NCBI RefSeq assembly: GCF_036067295.1
Contig: NZ_CP107954.1
Coordinates: 7,626,001 to 7,690,000 of the forward strand
Source: Kribbella sp. NBC_00382
Lineage (GTDB): Bacteria; Actinomycetota; Actinomycetes; Propionibacteriales; Kribbellaceae
Direction: 5' to 3'
DNA: 64,000 nucleotides
A program made the translations under genes and the position numbers. Under the pieces are notes generated by a model. The model was not told the origin of the DNA. It saw only the letters and a list, made by a program, of their open reading frames with translations, and ran no database searches. Within the stretch, counting starts at the first letter, position 1. Every line of letters starts with the position of its first letter. Of this stretch, positions 43,112-50,531 are shown in pieces.

Positions 43112-43127
43112 TAGAACATGTGTTCGA
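43112..43127. promoter_or_regulatory. LexA-like box at the start of a small orphan gene
   Basis: TAGAAC-ATGT-GTTCGA matches TCGAAC-N4-GTTCGA at 11 of 12 defined positions. It contains the first possible ATG of the small gene (43118) and lies 20 nt upstream of a later in-frame ATG (43148). Confidence 0.6.
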
Positions 43128-43486
43128 AGATGAGTTACCGTGGATGCATGCTTGAACGATTCACGGTGCGCATCTCGGACGACGGCAGTGGCACGTTTGG
43201 TGTGTGGGACAACGCGGTCAACAGTTGGCGGGTGACCAACCTCGATCTGGCCGGCGCCGAGGAGACCAAGGCCGACCTCGATCTGCAGTTCGACGCCCAC
43301 GGCCCACGACCACCAGACAACATCCGCACCGTCGACCCACCCCAAGCCGTCGACTGCCTGGTCGCCTGGGAGCGAGGTGAACTGGACGCCTGGATCCGCG
43401 ACGGCGGCCAATGGTTCGGCCGGGTCCGGGACCGCAACGGCCACGTCACCTGGATCCCCCAATCCGACCTACGCCCCGCCAACTAA
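43118..43486 (+). CDS. Small protein of unknown function, probably SOS-regulated
   Basis: Up to 122 residues. In-frame ATGs at 43118, 43130 and 43148 are all possible starts; the last gives MLERFTVRISDDGSG. The body has a beta-rich look with many Trp and Asp (FGVWDNAVNSWRV, LVAWERGELDAWIRDGGQWFGRVRDRNGHVTWIPQSDLRPAN) and no signal peptide or membrane helix. I do not recognise the family. The LexA-like box over its beginning, of the same type as that at the DUF222/HNH gene, suggests induction by DNA damage. Confidence 0.65.
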   Translation: MCSKMSYRGCMLERFTVRISDDGSGTFGVWDNAVNSWRVTNLDLAGAEETKADLDLQFDAHGPRPPDNIRTVDPPQAVDCLVAWERGELDAWIRDGGQWFGRVRDRNGHVTWIPQSDLRPAN

Positions 43487-43493
43487 AGCCAGC

Positions 43494-44354
43494 TCAGTTG
43501 TTGGGCGGCTCGACAACCTTGGCCACCAGGGACACCACCTTGTCGAGGTCGGCTGGGGTAGTCAGGTGGCCGACTCCGGAGAAGACCTGAACGTCGAGAT
43601 TCATCGCTCGGCGTACTGCCGGCGCCAGCCGACGGGGTGGCAGAAACCGATCATGTTCACCGACCCCGACGACACACGGCCGCTCAGCGCGACGGGCCAG
43701 TAGTTCGGCCGACAAGGGCGGAGGAGCCAGCGTCGTGCGGCAACAACTAGCCATGAGGGCCATCCATTCCACCTCGATCTCGGGCGGATCCGCGCTGGGG
43801 GCGACGAACAATCGGAGCATCCGGCGAGTGTGTTCGGCGGTGGGACGCAGCAGCCAAACGGCCGAAGCCAGTACCAGCTTCGGATCCAGGCTGAGACGGA
43901 TGATGCCGGCGGGTGAGATCAATGCCCTGGCCCTGATCCGCGGCGAGTTGGCGGCCAGCGCCACGGCGGCCCCCAGTGAATTGCCCACCACCACAACCTC
44001 GTCGACGTCCATCGCTGCCAAGATCTCATCCAGCGCCCGGCCGTACCAGGCAAGCCGGGCGCGTCGAGGCCGGCGCGGATCACTAAGTCCGGGCTGACCC
44101 GGCAGATCCACCACCGTGGTCGCCCAATGGACCGACAGTGCCTGCAGCCACGGCAGAGTCACCGCAGCATTCGAGCCGGTCCCGGGCACCAGGACGACCT
44201 GCGGCCGTCCCCTTCCGGCGGAGGTGATTTCCACCGGCCCGAAGCTGGTATCCAGGGTCCTGTTCGTGAGTGGGAAGTCAGCTTGCGCCAAGGTTTCTGA
44301 ACACCATCGCCGTACCGCGCTTCGACCACGCGCATCCTTGTAGACGCTCGGCAT
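43494..44354 (-). CDS. Alpha/beta hydrolase
   Basis: A 286-residue alpha/beta hydrolase-fold protein. The HG-like oxyanion region is VVLVPGTGSNAA, the nucleophile elbow is GNSLGAA, the acid comes in the VGVGEHDRFLPP segment, and the final His is in SGVGHLTTP. It lacks a signal peptide, so it is cytoplasmic. The closest look is to MhpC-type or carboxylesterase-like hydrolases; the substrate is unknown. It converges on the small SOS-type gene with 7 nt between stops. Confidence 0.82.
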   Translation of the reverse strand: MPSVYKDARGRSAVRRWCSETLAQADFPLTNRTLDTSFGPVEITSAGRGRPQVVLVPGTGSNAAVTLPWLQALSVHWATTVVDLPGQPGLSDPRRPRRARLAWYGRALDEILAAMDVDEVVVVGNSLGAAVALAANSPRIRARALISPAGIIRLSLDPKLVLASAVWLLRPTAEHTRRMLRLFVAPSADPPEIEVEWMALMASCCRTTLAPPPLSAELLARRAERPCVVGVGEHDRFLPPRRLAPAVRRAMNLDVQVFSGVGHLTTPADLDKVVSLVAKVVEPPNN

Positions 44355-44399
44355 TGCGCCAGTGTGTCCGGCAGTTGGTACTTCGTCCAGGTCGATGAC

Positions 44400-44813
44400 T
44401 CAGCTCAAGGGATCGGTGCGGGTGGTTTCGGTGATCGAATCGCTGGATCGCTCGGGACCATCCGGGGGTAGCGAGACGACGAGGACGGGATCGCTGCCGC
44501 CTTGATCGAGACGGAACGGCGGATACACGTGGCCGCTGTTCCCGCAGTCGACCGACAGGTGCGCGGGGTAGTCCTCGACCTCAGCCAGCGTGAATGGCGG
44601 GTACTGGTCGGTCCCGAGCGCTCCGTAGGCGTAGTACGTCACCCGCCATGACCAGCGCAGTACGCCGACGTTGTAGTCGAAGATGGCGCGCGGATAGCGG
44701 CCAGTGAAGAGGATCGCGAAGAACGCAACGACCGAACTGATGACGAACCCGATCCAGATGGGCTGAAGGTCCCGGGACAGTGGTGACCTCAGGCCCTGCG
44801 CGTAGCTCCCTGC
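44400..44813 (-). pseudogene. Truncated DUF4389 membrane protein gene
   Basis: The open frame reads from 44813 with WIGFVISSVVAFFAILF, then FTGRYPRAIFDYNVGVLRW, SWRVTYYAYGALGTDQYPPFTL and DYPAHLSVDCG. These match the C-terminal half of DUF4389 membrane proteins. There is no ATG or GTG before the membrane helix, and an in-frame TGA at 44814-44816 closes the frame upstream. The first N-terminal helices and the earlier repeat of the family are missing. A GTG at 44642 would give only an 80-residue soluble tail. It is therefore best read as a 5'-truncated remnant next to the AdhP promoter. Confidence 0.6.
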
Positions 44814-44881
44814 TCAGTCGACGCTGGTTTCATGGTCGAGTCTTCGGCCGATCCAGTCGATGGAGAAGAGAGACAATCGTC

Positions 44882-45892
44882 ATGAAATCTGCCGTAGTGA
44901 CTCAGTTCGGTCAGCCCCTGGAGATCCAGGATCGCCCCCGCCCGACCCCGGCGGCCGGGCAGGTCCTCGTCCGGATGGAGGCCTGCGGGCTCTGTCACAC
45001 CGACATCCACGCCGCCAACGGCGACTGGCCGGTCAAGCCCAGCCCGCCGTTCGTTCCCGGCCACGAAGGCGTCGGCATCGTCGAGCAACTCGGCCAGGAC
45101 GTGTACAACCACCAGATCGGCGACCGGGTAGCGATCGCCTGGCTCGGGCACGCCTGCGGCGAGTGCCGGTACTGCGTTGACGGCCGCGAGACCCTTTGCC
45201 AGCAGCAACAGAACAGTGGCTACTCGATCGACGGCGCCTGGTCCGAGTACGCCGTGACCGACGCCAAGTACGCCGTCGCTGTCCCCGATGGGGTTTCGCC
45301 GATCGATGCCGCACCACTCAGCTGCGCCGGCGTCACGTCGTACAAGGCGGTCAAGGTCGCCCGGATCCAGCCGACCGAGAACGTGGCCGTGTTCGGCATC
45401 GGCGGCCTCGGCCATCTCGCCGTGCAATATGCCAAGCTCGTCGGCGGAACTGTGATCGGCGTCGATGTGGAGCAGGACAAGCTCGAGCTCGCCACCGAAC
45501 TCGGTGCGACCCATGTCGTCAACGCCCGCGAGCAGGACCCGGTCGCCGCGATCGAGCAACTCGGCGGCGCTGACGTCGCGCTCGCCTTCGCGGTGTCGCC
45601 GGAGTCGTTCGAGCAGGCGTTCAAGTCGCTGCGCCCGGGCGGCCGGCTGATCTGCGTCGCGCTGCCGGCCGAGGGCACGATGGCGATCCCGATCTTCGAG
45701 ACCGTACTGAAGGGCATCGCGATCATCGGCTCCATCGTGGGCACCCGCCAAGACCTCACCGAGGTGTTCGCCCTGCACGCCGCCGGACTGACCAGAGTGA
45801 TCTCGGAGGGCCGCAAGCTCGACGACGTGAACGAGTCGATCGGCGAGGTCCTGTCCGGCCACGTCCCGGCCCGCCTCGTCTTCGAGTTCTGA
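44882..45892 (+). CDS. adhP: Zinc-dependent alcohol dehydrogenase (AdhP type)
   Basis: A 336-residue medium-chain dehydrogenase. Catalytic-zinc residues are in ACGLCHTDIHA and PGHEGVGIV; the structural-zinc loop HACGECRYCVDGRETLC supplies the four Cys. The NAD site is VAVFGIGGLGHLAVQYAKL. It interconverts primary alcohols and aldehydes using NAD. ATG 44882 starts the family's MKSAVVTQFG sequence; the frame upstream is non-coding. It opens a likely three-gene operon with a PPOX-fold protein and a DUF1003 protein, at the edge of the stress island. Confidence 0.92.
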   Translation: MKSAVVTQFGQPLEIQDRPRPTPAAGQVLVRMEACGLCHTDIHAANGDWPVKPSPPFVPGHEGVGIVEQLGQDVYNHQIGDRVAIAWLGHACGECRYCVDGRETLCQQQQNSGYSIDGAWSEYAVTDAKYAVAVPDGVSPIDAAPLSCAGVTSYKAVKVARIQPTENVAVFGIGGLGHLAVQYAKLVGGTVIGVDVEQDKLELATELGATHVVNAREQDPVAAIEQLGGADVALAFAVSPESFEQAFKSLRPGGRLICVALPAEGTMAIPIFETVLKGIAIIGSIVGTRQDLTEVFALHAAGLTRVISEGRKLDDVNESIGEVLSGHVPARLVFEF

Positions 45893-45942
45893 GCCCTGGT
45901 CACCCTCGGACCAGACCGCCGCCGCCTCCGAAAGGGGTCATC

Positions 45943-46401
45943 ATGAGTGCCCCGCCGCGCCACTTCGACCACTCCGGCTTGGAGATCCTCTCCGATGAGG
46001 ACTGCCTGAAGTTGCTGGACTCCGTGCCGATCGGCCGCCTCGTCTTCACGCGGGGCGGCCTTCCGGTCATCCGGCTGGTCAACTTCGTCATCGACGACCG
46101 CGCGGTACTGTTCGCGACCGCGGACGGCGACAAGCACCGAGCCGCGGAGCGCGGAGACGTCGTCGCCTTCGAAGTGGACGACCTGGACCAGGATCGCCAT
46201 CTGGGCTGGACCGTGACCGCCGCCGGCCATCTCTCCGTGATCGACCCTGACGAGGCCGCGGCGGTCGAGCGCACCCTGCCGCTGCGGCCGTGGGCGCCGG
46301 ATCGCGACCGGCAGCTGATCCGGCTGGCCATCGAGTTGCTCGAAGGCCGTCGCCTGGTTGCCTGGGGGCTGCGCCCGCACCCGGTAGGAGAGGAGCAGTG
46401 A
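45943..46401 (+). CDS. Pyridoxamine-5'-phosphate-oxidase-like FMN/F420-binding protein
   Basis: A 152-residue split-barrel flavoprotein: ILSDEDCLKLLDSVPIGRLVFTRGGLPVIRLVNFVIDDRAVLFATADGDKH is the characteristic start of the PPOX-fold group abundant in actinobacterial stress regulons. GDVVAFEVDDLD and GWTVTAAGHL form the rest of the barrel. Such proteins bind FMN or F420; the substrate is unknown. It follows AdhP by 50 nt, and its stop overlaps the ATG of the DUF1003 gene by one base. Confidence 0.83.
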   Translation: MSAPPRHFDHSGLEILSDEDCLKLLDSVPIGRLVFTRGGLPVIRLVNFVIDDRAVLFATADGDKHRAAERGDVVAFEVDDLDQDRHLGWTVTAAGHLSVIDPDEAAAVERTLPLRPWAPDRDRQLIRLAIELLEGRRLVAWGLRPHPVGEEQ

Positions 46402-46823
46402 TGCGTGTACCCGCCCCGTCCCGGGATCGTGAGGTCCGGCGGGCGGCACACCACCCGGTTGTCGTCGCCCATCAGCGAGAACGAGCGGCCGATGTCCAGT
46501 TGCGAATCGCCGACGCGATCACCGCCTTCGCCGGCTCGATGACCTTCGTCTACCTGCACGCCGGCCTGTTCGCGCTCTGGATGCTGGTGTTCGAGGCCGA
46601 CCCGTGGCCGAAGCTGACGCTGATCGTCTCGCTGGAGGCGATCTTCTTGTCAGCCTTCGTGATGATCGGCCAGAACCGCCAGGCCGAGTTCCAGAAGGCC
46701 AAGGCCGACCACGACTTCGTCGAGCAGGAACAGGAACTCAAGACCAACACCGAACTCACCCGGGAGATCCACCGGCTGACCGCGGAGATCCACCGCAGCG
46801 TCGTCCGCGACCCGCCTCGATGA
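46401..46823 (+). CDS. DUF1003 membrane protein
   Basis: A 140-residue protein with two membrane helices (about residues 45-65 and 72-92: FVYLHAGLFALWMLVF, LTLIVSLEAIFLSAFVMIGQNRQ), followed by a charged, coiled-coil-like tail (KADHDFVEQEQELKTNTELTREIHRLTAEIH). The NRQ motif after the second helix is typical of DUF1003. ATG 46401 overlaps the preceding TGA (TGATG-type junction), indicating coupling to the PPOX-fold gene. Function unknown. Confidence 0.82.
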   Translation: MRVPAPSRDREVRRAAHHPVVVAHQRERAADVQLRIADAITAFAGSMTFVYLHAGLFALWMLVFEADPWPKLTLIVSLEAIFLSAFVMIGQNRQAEFQKAKADHDFVEQEQELKTNTELTREIHRLTAEIHRSVVRDPPR

Positions 46824-46833
46824 CCCCAGCAGA

Positions 46834-47712
46834 TCAGGCATCCTCCTTGGTGAGATGGATGACGGCGACCGGGCAGGTCGCGTGCTGCAGTACGCCTCTG
46901 GCGACCGATCCGAGCAGCACGGCGGTCACCTTGTGGTGGTGCCGTCCGCCGACCACGAGCAGGTGAGCGTCGGCGGCCTCGGAGACGGCGATCAGGCCGT
47001 CGACGGCGTGTCCGCGGCGTACCTCGACCTCGATGGTCAGTTCCGGGTACTTGTGCCGCCACTGTGCGGCGATCGCCTCGAAGTGCTCCTCGGCGGTCCG
47101 TGACCATTCATCGCTGACGCCGGCGAGGTTCATCGCGTCCCAGCTGTAGATCGATGGCAGGTCCCAGACGTTCACCAGGCGCAGCTTGGCGTGCCGTTCG
47201 GCCGCGGCTGTTGCCGCGAACTCGATGGCGGCTTCGGAGTCACCCGAGTCGTCCAGCCCGACCACGACCGGGCCGGTGTGGTCAGCCGGCTTCCAGCCGT
47301 CCGGCACGACGATCACCGGGACGGTGGCCAGGTTCGCCACGGCTTCCGAGGTCGAGCCGACCAGGAGGCGCTTGACCGTACTCATCCCGCGGCGTCCGAC
47401 GACCAGCATCTCGCCGTTCCCGGCCAGCGCTGCCAGCGTCGAGGCCGGCGGACCGACCACGATGTCGGTGCTGTGGTCGAGGACCGGATCGCGGTTCGTC
47501 ATCTTCTGCTGGACCTCGCCGACCAGGTCGATGGCCGCGTCGTCGACCACTTTCGGTTCCCAGTACGGCGCGTACCGCAGCTTCTCGTCGATGACGTGGA
47601 TCGCCCGGAGCGGGGCCTTGCGGATGAGAGATTCCTGCAAGGCCCACTCCAGTGCACCCGTGTCTCGCCAGGAGCCGTCGACGCCCACGTGGATCACAGG
47701 TTGCTTGGTCAT
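46834..47712 (-). CDS. Universal stress protein with two UspA domains
   Basis: A 292-residue tandem UspA protein. The first domain begins PVIHVGVDGSWRDTGALEWAL and ends with VVGRRGMSTVKRLLVGSTSEAVANLATVPVIVV; the second begins GPVVVGLDDSGDSEAAIEFA and ends VVGGRHHHKVTAVLLGSVARGVLQHATCPVAVI. The G-2x-G-9x-G(S/T) ATP-binding signature is present in the first half and close to it in the second. Tandem Usp proteins are a hallmark of actinobacterial dormancy regulons. ATG 47712 fits; the longer frame upstream enters the DoxX gene. Confidence 0.9.
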   Translation of the reverse strand: MTKQPVIHVGVDGSWRDTGALEWALQESLIRKAPLRAIHVIDEKLRYAPYWEPKVVDDAAIDLVGEVQQKMTNRDPVLDHSTDIVVGPPASTLAALAGNGEMLVVGRRGMSTVKRLLVGSTSEAVANLATVPVIVVPDGWKPADHTGPVVVGLDDSGDSEAAIEFAATAAAERHAKLRLVNVWDLPSIYSWDAMNLAGVSDEWSRTAEEHFEAIAAQWRHKYPELTIEVEVRRGHAVDGLIAVSEAADAHLLVVGGRHHHKVTAVLLGSVARGVLQHATCPVAVIHLTKEDA

Positions 47713-47717
47713 TGTGC

Positions 47718-48269
47718 TCACCGCAGCCAGGGGTAGTGCTTGACGATCGACAGCCCGGACCACACCTTGCCGAACCCCCACACGTTGCCAGCAGCAACCA
47801 GAGCGAGCGCGATCAAGGTGATGGCGCCGATGAGGTGGTCGTCGATCACGGGATTCGTCTCCAGCGGCAGGCTCGCGCTCCACATCAGCACATAGAGCAG
47901 CGTGCCGGCCACCGCGGCGATCCGCATCCCGATCCCGAACGTCAGCGCCAGGCCGATACCGAGCAGGCCGATCATGAACAGCGGAGTGACCCAGAAGTCG
48001 CCGACCAGCGAGTGGTAGAAGCTCGCGAACGGACCGGTCGCGCCCTTGCCGAGGAACCCGGCCGTCGGGTCGCCACCATCGATCCAGCCCTTGCCCGACT
48101 TGGTGGCAAAGCCAAGACCGAACACCTTGTCGACGAACGCCCACAAGAAGGTGAAGCCGTAGGCGATCCGCAGGACGGCGAGTGCTCGCCCAGCCGCCAC
48201 CCGGGTGGTGCTTGCCGGTACATCCTCGGTAACTGCCGGGATGTGCTGCCGGTGCGATGTGGTGCTCAT
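47718..48269 (-). CDS. DoxX/DoxD-like membrane protein
   Basis: A 183-residue membrane protein with four predicted helices. RALAVLRIAYGFTFLWAFVDKVFGLGF at the start and TPLFMIGLLGIGLALTFGIGMRIAAVAGTLLYVLMW in the middle are the DoxX-type signature (thiosulfate:quinone oxidoreductase subunit DoxD-like). In actinobacteria, DoxX partners redox enzymes in oxidative stress. It is transcribed with the universal stress protein gene 5 nt downstream. Confidence 0.82.
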   Translation of the reverse strand: MSTTSHRQHIPAVTEDVPASTTRVAAGRALAVLRIAYGFTFLWAFVDKVFGLGFATKSGKGWIDGGDPTAGFLGKGATGPFASFYHSLVGDFWVTPLFMIGLLGIGLALTFGIGMRIAAVAGTLLYVLMWSASLPLETNPVIDDHLIGAITLIALALVAAGNVWGFGKVWSGLSIVKHYPWLR

Positions 48270-48353
48270 GGTGTTTCCTTCCGATTCGTAGGGACACCCT
48301 GATCGTCGCGGCCAAGACGGCGGTCCTGGCAGAGCACGTAGTCATGGACGTTG

Positions 48354-48367
48354 GTGCCGAAGGGCCC
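48354..48367. promoter_or_regulatory. DosR-like palindrome (DoxX/nitroreductase intergenic region)
   Basis: GTGCCGAAGGGCCC differs from the island's best palindrome GGGCCGAACGGCCC at two positions. It lies 85 nt upstream of the divergent DoxX start and 100 nt upstream of the nitroreductase start. Confidence 0.45.
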
Positions 48368-48466
48368 GACCAGTAGGGACCCATGCCTGCTGCGCGCCCG
48401 CGTACTACGGGCCGAGGCTGGGAAGGCGGCAGGAGTTGCCGCGCGAGCAGGTCGAGGAGGCCCCTC

Positions 48467-49447
48467 ATGTCCGAACAGCAACTGTCCATGGAACAGATCG
48501 ACGTACTGCTCAGCGCCGCCGTCGCAGCACCCAGCATGCACAACACCCAACCCTGGCGCTTCGAAGTCAACGGCCCCGCCATCGACATCTACCTGGACGG
48601 CTCCCGGGCACTACCCGCCGAAGACCCCACCGGCCGGGCCATGCGAATCGCCGCCGGCGCCGCCACCTTCAACCTGCGCTGCGCCGCCGCCTCACTCGGC
48701 TACAACAGCTGGTTCGGATTGGTACCTGACCCGGCCGAACCCGAGCTGGTCGCCCGGATCGTTCTCGAACCCACCGGCACACCCGACCACCAGCTCACCG
48801 AACTCTTCCACGAGATCCCCCGCCGCCACACCAGCCGCGAACCCGTCCGACCCGTCAAAATACCCACCGACGCACTCATCGCCCTGACCCAAGCCGCCAG
48901 AACCGAGAACGCCGACCTCACCTGGCTCCCCGCCGACGAGGTCCACGAAGTACTCCGGCTGCTGATCGACACCGACCTCCGCGAGATCGGCGACTGGCAC
49001 CGCCGCGCCGAACGCGCCCACTGGGTCGGCGGCATCCGCGCCACCGACGGTGTCCCCAGCTCGGTCCTCGGCCCGCGGTCGGCCGCCTATCCGGCACCGG
49101 TCCGCGACCTCGGCACCCGCCCGACCGACCAGACCCGGGCGCGCGCGACCTTCGAAACCGAGCCCGCACTGGCCGTCCTGTTCACCACCGGCGATTCCAA
49201 GACCGACCAACTCGCTGCCGGTCTGGCCCTGCAGCGCACCCTGCTGGTCGCCACCCGCGAAGGACTGAAGGCCGCGTTCCTCAACCAGCCGCTCGAGTTC
49301 GACGACCTACGCCGCAAGGTCCAGCGCATCACCGGCAAACCCGGCTTCGCGCACATGGTCATCCGGTTCGGCCACAGCACCGTCCAGGACACCACCCCCC
49401 GCCGCCCCGTCTCCGCCTTCGTCGGTACCGGCGCCGAGGAGTCCTGA
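48467..49447 (+). CDS. Acg-family nitroreductase-fold protein
   Basis: A 326-residue protein of the Acg (Rv2032) type: a diverged nitroreductase duplication with SAAVAAPSMHNTQPWRFEV at the N-terminus, RRHTSREPVRP in the middle and LALQRTLLVATREGLKAAFLNQPLEF near the end. Acg proteins bind FMN tightly but often lack nitroreductase activity and may act as flavin stores. ATG 48467 has GAGGAGG upstream. It is followed 46 nt later by a paralogue. Confidence 0.85.
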   Translation: MSEQQLSMEQIDVLLSAAVAAPSMHNTQPWRFEVNGPAIDIYLDGSRALPAEDPTGRAMRIAAGAATFNLRCAAASLGYNSWFGLVPDPAEPELVARIVLEPTGTPDHQLTELFHEIPRRHTSREPVRPVKIPTDALIALTQAARTENADLTWLPADEVHEVLRLLIDTDLREIGDWHRRAERAHWVGGIRATDGVPSSVLGPRSAAYPAPVRDLGTRPTDQTRARATFETEPALAVLFTTGDSKTDQLAAGLALQRTLLVATREGLKAAFLNQPLEFDDLRRKVQRITGKPGFAHMVIRFGHSTVQDTTPRRPVSAFVGTGAEES

Positions 49448-49493
49448 TGACCAACCTGACCGCCCGATTGAACCCGATGGAAGGAGTCGGATC

Positions 49494-50480
49494 ATGGTGA
49501 TCCAGCGCGACGACCCGCTGCTCCACCACGACGAGGTCGGCATCCTGCTCCGCTCGGCCGGCCTGGCGCCGTCGATGCACAACACCCAGCCATGGCGCTT
49601 CGAGGTCACCGGCCAGGTGGTCGACGTACTGCTCGACGAGGACCGGACGTTGCCGGCCGAGGACCACTCCGGGCGAATGACCCGGATCGGCCTCGGCGCC
49701 GCCGCGTTCAATCTCCGGGTGGCCGCCGCGATGCTCGGCTTCGAGACCACGCTCGCGATCGAACCCGACCCGGACCGCCCCGACATCGCGGTCCGGCTCT
49801 TCCTCGGCGCCCGCCACAGCACGACCATCTCCCCGATCGGCAGCCTGTACGGCGAACTGCGCCGCCGCCACACCTACCGCGGACCGATGACGACCGCCGA
49901 GGTCTCGCCCCTCGTGCTCGAGCGACTCAACGCCGCCGCTCGAGCCGAGGGCGCCGAGCTTCACTGGCTCGACCAGGCCGCCAACCGCGAGCTCGAACAG
50001 ATCCTGCACGCGGCCGACGGCCTCGACCTGCACGACGAGGACCGGCTGACCGAACGCGGCCGCTGGGTCGGCGGTGACCGCACTCAGGACGGAATCCCCC
50101 AGGCCGCGCTCGGGCCGGTGCCCGCGCGCTCCGCGATCTTCCGTGATCTGGCCGCCGGCTTCGACCAGCATGCCCGCAGCAGCGCTGTCTTCGAGACGAA
50201 TCCACGGATCGCGGTCCTCACCACCGCCGTCGACGACTCAGTCGCATGGACACGAGCGGGGATGGGGTTGCAGCATTCGTTGCTGATAGCAACCTCCTAT
50301 GACCTGGCCGTCTCGTTCCTGAACCAGGCGATCGAACACGTGCCGCTGCGGTCGCGGATCCAGGACCTGGTCGGGCATAGCACCCGGCCGCAGCTGATCC
50401 TCCGCGCCGGCTACCCCGATCACGCCGCGGCCGAGACGCCGAGGATCCCGTGGCAGAAGTCCCTCGACCGCTGGCAGTGA
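49494..50480 (+). CDS. Second Acg-family nitroreductase-fold protein
   Basis: A 328-residue paralogue of the preceding gene: LLRSAGLAPSMHNTQPWRFEVTG at the start, LRRRHTYRGPM, and GMGLQHSLLIATSYDLAVSFLNQAIEHVPLR at the end. Conservation is strongest in the flavin-binding N-terminal segment. Tandem Acg genes suggest local duplication within the stress island. A GGAAGGAG-type ribosome site precedes ATG 49494. Confidence 0.85.
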   Translation: MVIQRDDPLLHHDEVGILLRSAGLAPSMHNTQPWRFEVTGQVVDVLLDEDRTLPAEDHSGRMTRIGLGAAAFNLRVAAAMLGFETTLAIEPDPDRPDIAVRLFLGARHSTTISPIGSLYGELRRRHTYRGPMTTAEVSPLVLERLNAAARAEGAELHWLDQAANRELEQILHAADGLDLHDEDRLTERGRWVGGDRTQDGIPQAALGPVPARSAIFRDLAAGFDQHARSSAVFETNPRIAVLTTAVDDSVAWTRAGMGLQHSLLIATSYDLAVSFLNQAIEHVPLRSRIQDLVGHSTRPQLILRAGYPDHAAAETPRIPWQKSLDRWQ

Positions 50481-50531
50481 CAGGTCGGCACCCCCAATCC
50501 CGATCGTTCACAGCGGCGGATCAGCGGCTGA

